Assembly: GCF_963677305.1 (NCBI RefSeq)
Contig: NZ_OY781925.1
Span: 1,699,001-1,763,000 of the forward strand
Length of the DNA stretch: 64,000 nt
Direction of reading: 5' to 3'
DNA from: an uncultured Holophaga sp.
GTDB lineage: Bacteria; Acidobacteriota; Holophagae; Holophagales; Holophagaceae
Under the pieces are notes generated by a model. It did not search any database. It was not told the origin of the DNA and saw only the letters and a list, made by a program, of their open reading frames with translations. Shown one piece after another: positions 1 through 6,060 of the stretch. Every line of letters begins with the position of its first letter. Position 1 is the stretch's first letter. A program made the position numbers and the translations under genes.

Positions 1-1
1 G

Positions 2-466
2 ATACTGGCCAGTCCCAATCCTTCGCCGGTGGTGGCCCTCTCGCCAGCCCGGGGAGCCAGCGAATTCTTCAATCCCAAGCTCTGGCAGCGCTTCGTCTTC
101 CCCTACATCCGCCGGACGGTGGAGATGGTCAGCAGCCTGGGCCTGGTGACGAACATCCACTGTGACAGCAACTGGGAGCGGGATCTGGATCACTTCAGGG
201 TCTTCGAACCGGGGACGGTGGTCTTCGAGTCCGATGGCGCCACGGATATGGCCCGCATCCGGGAGAGGCTGGGGGGGAGGATCGCCCTCAAGGGCGATGT
301 GCCCGCCAACCTGCTGGTCCTGGGCACGCCGGAACAGGTGTATCGCTACTGCCGGGAGTTGATCGAGTCCAGCGGCCCCGGATTCATCCTCTCCTGCGGC
401 TGCTCCTGTCCCCCCAACGCCAAGCCCGAGAATGTCCGGGCCATGATCGAGGCGGCGATCCGCTAG
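2..466 (+). CDS. URO-D family protein, C-terminal part (5' end outside window)
   Basis: The reading frame is open from the window edge and ends with TAG, so only the last ~154 residues are seen. They align by eye with the C-terminal half of the URO-D family protein at 61352-62461: shared stretches include GASEF followed by a KxWQRFVxP block, a D-x(4)-WxRDLxxF block, GDVPAxLLxLGTPxxV and GPGFIL. This family covers uroporphyrinogen decarboxylase and the methyltransferases of MtaA/CmuA type; in an anaerobe that uses aromatic compounds a cobalamin-linked methyl transfer role is more likely than haem synthesis, but no corrinoid protein is visible. It ends 9 bases before the LipB-Nudix gene. Confidence 0.8.
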   Translation: MLASPNPSPVVALSPARGASEFFNPKLWQRFVFPYIRRTVEMVSSLGLVTNIHCDSNWERDLDHFRVFEPGTVVFESDGATDMARIRERLGGRIALKGDVPANLLVLGTPEQVYRYCRELIESSGPGFILSCGCSCPPNAKPENVRAMIEAAIR

Positions 467-475
467 AGTCATCCC

Positions 476-1534
476 ATGACCGCCCGCGCCACCCTGCATC
501 TCCTGGGTCCCGTGCTCTACACGGCGGGGCTCACCCTGCAGAGGGATCTGGCTGAAGCGGTGCGGGGCGGAGAGGATGGGCACCTGCTGGTGCTGGAGCA
601 TGACCCGGTCTATACCCTGGGCCACCATGCCACGGAGGGGGATATCCACGTGGGGCCGGAGATCCTGGCCCGGGAGGGGATCTCGGTTCATCGTACGGAT
701 CGGGGAGGACAGGTCACCTGGCATGGGCCAGGGCAGGTGGTGGTCTACCCGGTCTGCCCGGTGCCCGGGAGGGGTGTGGGGGCCTTTGTCCAGGCCCTGG
801 AGGAGGCCATGATCCGAACCGCCTCGGACTTCGGCGTGACGGCCCGCCGGGAGGCGGGGCGGGCCGGGATCTGGGTGGGGGAACGGAAGCTGGGAGCTCT
901 GGGGATCCATGTGAGCCGCCGCGTCGCCACCCATGGGCTGGCCTTCAACGTGGCCCCTGACCTGCGGGCCTTTGGATGGATCACGCCCTGTGGCATGGCC
1001 GACCGGGGGGTCTGCAGCCTAGCCAGCCTGCTGGGGGCTGCCTGTCCCAGCTGGGATCTGGCTGCACGGACCCTGGCGCGGCGTCTGGGCGAGACCTTGG
1101 GCCTAGAGCTCCGGACGGCCCCCGAGCCCGCCTCCAGCATTTCGGTGTCGGTCTGGCGCCGGAGGGCGGGACTGATCGAGTACCTCATCCTGGAGCGGCA
1201 GCCCTGGGATGGGGGCTGGTGGTCCCCGGTGACCGGGATGGTGGAGCCCGGGGAGACCCTGGAACAGGCGGCCCTCCGGGAAGTGCAGGAGGAGACAGGG
1301 CTGGTGGGACCCCTGCGTGACCTGGGGCTCTCCCACACCTTCCGGGTTCCGGAGCGGGGCTTCTTCCGGGAGACCTGCTTCCACATGGAGGTGTCGGTGG
1401 ATGCGGTGTTGGACCTTGCCGTGGAGGAGCACCGGGACTATCGCTGGTGCGGGCTGGAGGAGGCCCTGGCCCTGGTGGGCTGGGACAGTGCCCGGGCGGC
1501 CCTCCGCCGGCTTGCCGGGGCCCTGGGCTGCTAA
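476..1534 (+). CDS. lipB: Octanoyltransferase LipB fused to a C-terminal Nudix hydrolase domain
   Basis: Residues 1-215 are LipB, which moves octanoyl from acyl carrier protein to lipoyl domains: the signature RGGQVTWHGPGQ lies at 76-87, the conserved lysine is K138 in RKLGALGI, and the acyl-thioester cysteine is C172 in TPCGM. Residues ~222-352 form a second domain with a complete Nudix box at 254-276 (G-x5-E-x7-REV-x-EETGL), so it should hydrolyse a nucleoside diphosphate-linked substrate. LipB alone is normally ~210-230 residues, so the extra ~130 residues are a true fusion. The start at 476 follows the URO-D stop by 9 bases. The stop overlaps the convergent moeA stop by three bases. Confidence 0.93.
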   Translation: MTARATLHLLGPVLYTAGLTLQRDLAEAVRGGEDGHLLVLEHDPVYTLGHHATEGDIHVGPEILAREGISVHRTDRGGQVTWHGPGQVVVYPVCPVPGRGVGAFVQALEEAMIRTASDFGVTARREAGRAGIWVGERKLGALGIHVSRRVATHGLAFNVAPDLRAFGWITPCGMADRGVCSLASLLGAACPSWDLAARTLARRLGETLGLELRTAPEPASSISVSVWRRRAGLIEYLILERQPWDGGWWSPVTGMVEPGETLEQAALREVQEETGLVGPLRDLGLSHTFRVPERGFFRETCFHMEVSVDAVLDLAVEEHRDYRWCGLEEALALVGWDSARAALRRLAGALGC

Positions 1535-2745
1535 CGGTCCTCGGGCAGCTCGGTGAGGCGGACCTGGATGAGGGCGCCTGGGGCCAGCTCCAGAGTGTCC
1601 TCGGGGATGAGGGCCAGGGCGTTGGCGTGAAGCATGGAGCTCAGGATGCCCGAGCCTTGGGCACCCGTCAGACGGGCTCTCAGTCCCTCGGCCTCCTCCC
1701 GGACAATCACCCGGAGGCGGTTGGCCTTTCCATCGGGCCGGGGATTGACCCAGGCATCCTCCAGCCTGGCGGTCCTCACGGGACGGAGACGGTGCATGAA
1801 GCCCTGCATCCTGCGGAGGGCAGGCCGGACGTACTCCTCGACCATGACCATGGCAGAGACGGGATTGCCGGGCAGGCCGAAGACCGGCTTGGAGCCGACC
1901 ATCCAGAAGCCGAAGGGACCGCCGGGGCGCTGGGCCACCTTCCAGAAGACCTTGCGGGCACCCAGGGCCTCCAGGGTCGGCTTGACGAAGTCGAAGTCCC
2001 CCTCGCTGATGCCCCCTGCGGTAAGGATCACATCGCACTCCGCGAGGGCCTGCTTCAGGGCCTCCCGCATCTCCTCCGGGCGGTCGGGGACCCGGGAGAT
2101 GGGGACGGGGATGCCTCCGGCCGCCGCCACCTGGCCGCTGATGCCGTAGGTGTTGGAGTCGCGGATCTGCCCGGGGCCGGGCTCTTCGGCCACCGGCACC
2201 AGCTCGTCACCGGTGCTGATGACCGCCACCCGGGGGCGCTGGTGCACGGAGACCTCCGTGAAGCCCAGGGAGGCGAGGACGCCGAGGGCGGCGGGTTTCA
2301 GCTGGGCGCCGGCCTCCATGACCATGGTGCCGGGGGAGAGGTCCTCCCCCGCCCAGCGTATGAAGGACCCCCTCTCGACGGTCTGCATCACTTCCACCCA
2401 GTCCCGCCCCTGGCGGGTGTGCTCGAGGGGGATTACGGTGTTGGCACCCTCCGGCAGGGGGGCACCGGTCATGATGCGCATGGCGGTGCCGTTCTGGAGG
2501 CTGTGGGGCGGGGTCTGCCCGGCGGCCACGCGGCCCTCCACCCGGAGGCGGAAGCGGGGGCGGAGGTCTTCGGCCCTGACGGCGAAGCCGTCCATGCCGG
2601 AGTTGGTGAAGGGGGGGATGGAGGCCTTGGCGTAGAGATCCTGGGCCAGAGCACGGTCCAGGGCCTCCTCAAGGGGGATGCGAGTGATGGGGAGATCAGC
2701 GACTTCGCTGAGGATCAGGTTCAGGGCTTCTTGGCAGCTGGTCAT
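1531..2745 (-). CDS. moeA: Molybdopterin molybdenumtransferase MoeA
   Basis: MoeA inserts molybdenum into adenylylated molybdopterin in the cytoplasm. The 404-residue protein has the expected length and motifs: PPFTNSGMDGFAVRA near residue 47, a central MoCF-type fold with STGDEL and DSN, TAGGISEGDFDF, and the GLPGNPVSAMV block near the C-terminus. The chosen ATG gives the usual MoeA N-terminus; frames open further upstream but run into the preceding gene. It lies 37 bases after the small subunit gene of a transhydroxylase-like pair, so the two are probably cotranscribed. This fits the need of the nearby molybdenum enzymes for cofactor. Confidence 0.95.
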   Translation of the reverse strand: MTSCQEALNLILSEVADLPITRIPLEEALDRALAQDLYAKASIPPFTNSGMDGFAVRAEDLRPRFRLRVEGRVAAGQTPPHSLQNGTAMRIMTGAPLPEGANTVIPLEHTRQGRDWVEVMQTVERGSFIRWAGEDLSPGTMVMEAGAQLKPAALGVLASLGFTEVSVHQRPRVAVISTGDELVPVAEEPGPGQIRDSNTYGISGQVAAAGGIPVPISRVPDRPEEMREALKQALAECDVILTAGGISEGDFDFVKPTLEALGARKVFWKVAQRPGGPFGFWMVGSKPVFGLPGNPVSAMVMVEEYVRPALRRMQGFMHRLRPVRTARLEDAWVNPRPDGKANRLRVIVREEAEGLRARLTGAQGSGILSSMLHANALALIPEDTLELAPGALIQVRLTELPEDR

Positions 2746-2782
2746 GGTGCGGACGGCTCCATGGAAGGGGGGGCTTGGTGGG

Positions 2783-3616
2783 TCAGAGGTGGAGCACGCC
2801 CAGGTTGAGACTGTCCCGGAGGTCGACATCACAGGACCTCGAGAGGCCGCGCAGGCGGACCTCCACCCGGTAGGTCCCGCTCTCCGGGTCGAGGCCGTCC
2901 ACCTTGAAATTCCCGTAGTTGTTGGTGCGGGCACTCCAGGTGTTCCCGCTGGCGAGGTGGGTGATGCTCACCTCCGCGCCGACAGCGCACTCGAGGCCAT
3001 AGTCCCGGGCCACACTGCCGGCGATGTGGCACTTGGTGAAGCGGTGGAGGTTCCGGTACCAGATCCGGGGTCGGGTGCCGAATTCGGGGTGGAAGACCTC
3101 CAGTTCCTCGGCCACCACCCTCAGGAGCATGTCGGACTCCTCCAGGAAGGCGAACTCCAGAGCCCCGGTGGGGCAGGCCTGGGTGCAACGGGGCTGGGAC
3201 CAGCCCTGATCCAGGAGGTGGGCGCAGAGGGTGCACTTCTGGGGAACCCGCAACTCCTCATTCCAGTGGATGGCCCCATAGGGGCAGGCCTCCATCAGCT
3301 CCCTGTGTCCGGCGGCCTTGAGGGGATCGATGATCACGATGCCGTCGGAGCGGCGGTGGACGGCTCCTTCCGGACCCGCAGCCATACAGGGCGCTGCTTC
3401 ACAATGCATGCAGGGCCGGGGGAGGTTGCACATATCCTGGAGGGGGTACTGGCCGCGCTCCAGATGCAGAATGTCGATCCAGCGCTGGCTCTGGTCTGAC
3501 TTGGGCAGGGCGATCGGGGCGTGGTCCTTCCCCAAGTGTTCATCCCCGCAACTGAGGACGCAGGCCGTGCAACCGTGGCAGCGGGCCACATCGATGACCA
3601 GATGGACCTTCTTCAA
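2783..3616 (-). CDS. Third transhydroxylase-like iron-sulfur small subunit
   Basis: A 277-residue paralogue of the AthS protein at 5188-6012. The N-terminal two thirds hold twelve or more cysteines in ferredoxin arrangement (CHGCTACVLSC, CMHCEAAPC, CPYG, CTLCAHLL, CTQACPTGA), as for three [4Fe-4S] clusters; the last ~75 residues form the TTR/Ig-like tail seen in AthS. The start is a TTG preceded by GGAAGGAG at 7 bases, and this TTG overlaps the TGA of the truncated large subunit gene (TTGA), so the pair is translationally coupled. An alternative ATG further upstream would read through the partner gene and is rejected. It is likely an electron-transfer subunit whose catalytic partner is reduced or supplied in trans. 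Confidence 0.88.
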   Translation of the reverse strand: MKKVHLVIDVARCHGCTACVLSCGDEHLGKDHAPIALPKSDQSQRWIDILHLERGQYPLQDMCNLPRPCMHCEAAPCMAAGPEGAVHRRSDGIVIIDPLKAAGHRELMEACPYGAIHWNEELRVPQKCTLCAHLLDQGWSQPRCTQACPTGALEFAFLEESDMLLRVVAEELEVFHPEFGTRPRIWYRNLHRFTKCHIAGSVARDYGLECAVGAEVSITHLASGNTWSARTNNYGNFKVDGLDPESGTYRVEVRLRGLSRSCDVDLRDSLNLGVLHL

Positions 3617-4296
3617 GCGCCGGCTCCTTCCCGCTCTCCGATCTGGACCCTGGGCTCTCCATGAATGGCCTGGGAACCCAGGGGCCAGGCGGGGCCGGGC
3701 CTGCCTGGCGCACCAGCGGTCTCGGCGCCCCAACGGCCATGCCGTGCCAAGGTAGTGCGTGTGCTGCCCCACTCACGGGCCAAGGCCCTGATTTCCCGCG
3801 CAGGGATGCGGGTTTCGTTGGCGGCCCACTCTGGGGTTCTGGGGATGCCGTCAAGCTCCCCAAGGATGTGGGCACGCCAATCGGTTCTGTCCCCTGCTCG
3901 CCCATCTGCGGGGGGCTCTTGCCGGAGCCCCTCGGTGATCCAGACATAACCAAGACCATCCGCCAGTGCGGCGTCCGTGCCGGGGCGGGGCGAGAACCAC
4001 TTATCGGCGAAGAGCCCGGCGAGGGGGCTGAAGTCGGGGGAGATGAAAATCATCTTCACGCCCCGGGCCTGCAGGCGGAAGAGGATCTGCGCACTGTCCG
4101 GTCCTCCCGGGAGTCCTTCCGGTTCCGTTGACCAGAAGACCAGGGTCTGGGTGGCCTCCAAACCCTCCTCGGCCATGCCGGCCATCTCCGTGAAGCGCAG
4201 GACGGTGTCAGGGTATTGCTCTGCCCTGGGCCCGAGGGTGTCCACGAAGACCGGCTGTCCGGTGCTGTTGTTCGTGAATCGCTTCTCGCCCCGCAT
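3613..4296 (-). CDS. Drastically shortened transhydroxylase-like large subunit
   Basis: A 227-residue frame related to AthL (866 residues). Its first ~20 residues match the AthL N-terminus (STGQPVFV against TTGGPVFV), then ~175 AthL residues are missing, and residues ~50-190 match AthL ~203-350 (TLVFWSTEP, GVKMIFISP, DKWFSPRPGTDAAL, YVWITEG, EIRALAREWG). The missing part contains the molybdenum ligand serine and the catalytic His/Asp found in AthL, and everything after AthL ~350 is absent, so it cannot work as a transhydroxylase. Yet the frame is intact, has a ribosome site (GAAGGA, 7 bases from the ATG) and is TTGA-coupled to an intact small subunit. It is either a decaying gene or a reduced domain with a new role. 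Confidence 0.75.
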   Translation of the reverse strand: MRGEKRFTNNSTGQPVFVDTLGPRAEQYPDTVLRFTEMAGMAEEGLEATQTLVFWSTEPEGLPGGPDSAQILFRLQARGVKMIFISPDFSPLAGLFADKWFSPRPGTDAALADGLGYVWITEGLRQEPPADGRAGDRTDWRAHILGELDGIPRTPEWAANETRIPAREIRALAREWGSTRTTLARHGRWGAETAGAPGRPGPAWPLGSQAIHGEPRVQIGEREGAGA

Positions 4297-4391
4297 GGCG
4301 CAATCCTTCGGAAATCGGTGACAGCGGAATGGGTGGAGGCTCTTGGGCTAAGGGAGCGAGCCTCTTGAATATCTATAGACTGTTAAAAAGG

Positions 4392-4432
4392 CACTTGTGA
4401 TGTTGTTGGTGTCTCACCAAGCGGTGCAAGTG
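4392..4432. promoter_or_regulatory. Nested inverted repeats, candidate operator
   Basis: Upstream of the truncated large subunit gene there are two concentric dyads: an inner TTGGTG-TCT-CACCAA (4406-4420) and an outer CACTTG ... CAAGTG (4392-4397 and 4427-4432). A TATACT hexamer on the minus strand lies just beyond (about 4436-4441) and could be a -10 element; no good -35 was found. The arrangement suggests a regulator site at the start of the minus-strand operon 4296-1531. The regulator is unknown. Confidence 0.4.
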
Positions 4433-4500
4433 TACCAAGTATAGCAGGCCTTTCAGTTCTGGAGTGGATTCAGGTGGAGGGGAAGACCGGGGCGGAAGGC

Positions 4501-4526
4501 AAAGGAAAGGGGCCCCGAAGGGCCCC
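4501..4526 (-). terminator. Rho-independent terminator after the flavoprotein gene
   Basis: Perfect stem GGGGCCC / GGGCCCC (4509-4515 and 4520-4526) with a CGAA loop; on the minus strand it is followed by TTTCCTTT. It lies 24 bases after the stop of the gene ending at 4550. Confidence 0.75.
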
Positions 4527-4549
4527 GTCCGGAGTGCAGGGAAACAGGT

Positions 4550-5104
4550 TCAGCGAGCCAGCGACCGACCCAGCTCATAGGCCCTGATCTTCAGCTCGGC
4601 GTTGTGCTCGGCGCTCTCGGGGTCGTTGCCGTTGGTGACGACGATGTTGTCCACCAGCTTGAAGCCCAGGGCAGGGAACATGGCGGCGGTGTACTCGAAG
4701 TAGGAGTCGAACATGTGAGGGTCCTCCATGCCCTGCGAGTAGACCGTCGCGATCTTCTTCTCGCCGAAGCGAGGCTGATAATGGACGTCGGTGAGGGGGA
4801 AGAGGCGGTCATAGAGGTTCTTGACCGGGCCGGTCATCTGCATCATGTAGATGGGCGAGCCGATGACGATGGCATCGGCGTCTTTGACCTTCTGCAGGGC
4901 ATCGTGCAGCTCATCGTTGATGATGCAATCGTCCTTCTCTCGGCAGGCGAAGCAGCTCTGGCATGCCATGAACTTCATCTTGAAGAGGGTGTAGAACTTG
5001 ACTTCGGCCCCGGCGTCACGGGCGCCTCGGGCGATGGTGTTGAGAACGGTGACCGTGTTGCCGTCCATGCGGGGGCTGCCGTTGAAGATGACGATTTCTT
5101 TCAT
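4550..5104 (-). CDS. Iron-sulfur flavoprotein / NAD(P)H-dependent FMN reductase family
   Basis: A 184-residue flavodoxin-fold protein. The N-terminus MKEIVIFNGSPR with DGNT is the FMN phosphate-binding loop, and residues ~46-62 contain the compact cysteine set C-x2-C-x2-C-x5-C (CQSCFACREKDDC) typical of Isf-type iron-sulfur flavoproteins; SPIYMMQMTGPVKNLYDR is the conserved dimer and flavin region. It should shuttle electrons between ferredoxin or NAD(P)H and an unknown acceptor. The ATG at 5104 is used; a TTG eight codons upstream lacks a ribosome site. It lies downstream of athS beyond a terminator-like hairpin and may be partly cotranscribed with athLS. Confidence 0.85.
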   Translation of the reverse strand: MKEIVIFNGSPRMDGNTVTVLNTIARGARDAGAEVKFYTLFKMKFMACQSCFACREKDDCIINDELHDALQKVKDADAIVIGSPIYMMQMTGPVKNLYDRLFPLTDVHYQPRFGEKKIATVYSQGMEDPHMFDSYFEYTAAMFPALGFKLVDNIVVTNGNDPESAEHNAELKIRAYELGRSLAR

Positions 5105-5139
5105 GTCTGGACTGCCTTTCTGTTTCAAGGGTAGGTAGC

Positions 5140-5177
5140 AAAAGGGGAGCCTCCAAAGAATGGAGGCCCCCCCTTTC
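5140..5177 (-). terminator. Terminator after athS
   Basis: Minus-strand stem GGGG-x-GCCTCC / GGAGGC-x-CCCC (5144-5154 and 5162-5172, one internal mismatch) with a 7-base loop, followed by TTTT. It begins 11 bases after the athS stop and separates athLS from the flavoprotein gene, though it may be leaky. Confidence 0.7.
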
Positions 5178-5187
5178 TAGCATGACC

Positions 5188-6012
5188 TTAGAGCTGGATG
5201 AAGCCCATGTTCTGGGACTCGTCCTTGATGGTCACGGTGCAGGAAGCCTTCTTGCCGGCGGCCTCAACCTCGATGGTGTAGTCACCATTCTCCAGGCCGT
5301 CGAACTTGAACTCACCGAAGAAGTTGGTGGTCTGGGTGGCCTCGACGCCGGCGCCCTTGCAGGTCACGGTGGCGCCCTCGAAGCAGTCACCCTTCACCAG
5401 CACGCCAGCGGTGATGAAGTTCTTGGTGAAGCGGTGGAGGTTCCGGTAGAGCACGTGGGGCTTGGTGCCCAGCTCGGCCTTGTAGGCCTGGAGGCCCTCA
5501 GCCTGGATCTTGATCTCCATCTCGGCGGGCTCCACGTAGTGGAACTCCATGGCGCCGGTGGGGCAGGTGTGGACGCAGCGGGGCATCTTGGGAGCCCACT
5601 CGGCGTTGTCGATGAGGTGGGCGCAGCCAGTGCACTTCTGGGCGACCTTGGCCTCCTCGTTCCAGTAGATGGCGCCGTAGGGGCAGGACTTGGCCAGAGC
5701 CTCGTTGCCCTTGGCCTTCTCAGCGTCGATCATCACGATGCCGTCGGGACGGCGGGTGATGGCACCGTTGGAGGCCTTCACACAGGGGGCGTTCTCGCAG
5801 TGCTGGCAGGGCATGGCCAGGTAGGCCACGTCGTTGCGGGCATACTGGCCACGCTCACGGCGGAAGTGGTTGATCCAGTAGTGGCCGTGACGGGGCTGGG
5901 CGGCGGTGTAGCCGGGCCAGTCGTTCAGCACGTGCTCGTCCTTGCAGGCCATCAGGCAGTTGTTGCAGTTATGGCACTTGGCCGTGTCAATAACCATGTA
6001 GAACTGGGGCAT
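5188..6012 (-). CDS. athS: Pyrogallol:phloroglucinol transhydroxylase, iron-sulfur small subunit
   Basis: The 274-residue length equals that of the Pelobacter acidigallici small subunit. Residues 1-195 carry ferredoxin-type cysteine groups (CHNCNNCLMAC near 13-23, CQHCENAPC near 67-75, CPYGAIYW, CTGCAHLI, CVHTCPTGA) for three [4Fe-4S] clusters; residues ~200-274 form a TTR/Ig-like tail (FFGEFKFDGL...). It binds the molybdenum subunit AthL in the cytoplasm. The ATG has AGGAG at 9 bases, and the gene starts 48 bases after athL stops, so they form one operon. It shares the same layout with paralogues at 2783-3616 and 32833-33669. Confidence 0.93.
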   Translation of the reverse strand: MPQFYMVIDTAKCHNCNNCLMACKDEHVLNDWPGYTAAQPRHGHYWINHFRRERGQYARNDVAYLAMPCQHCENAPCVKASNGAITRRPDGIVMIDAEKAKGNEALAKSCPYGAIYWNEEAKVAQKCTGCAHLIDNAEWAPKMPRCVHTCPTGAMEFHYVEPAEMEIKIQAEGLQAYKAELGTKPHVLYRNLHRFTKNFITAGVLVKGDCFEGATVTCKGAGVEATQTTNFFGEFKFDGLENGDYTIEVEAAGKKASCTVTIKDESQNMGFIQL

Positions 6013-6060
6013 TGGCTTGTTCTCCTAGTTTTGGGATTATGTGCGCTCGGTGGCCTAGGA

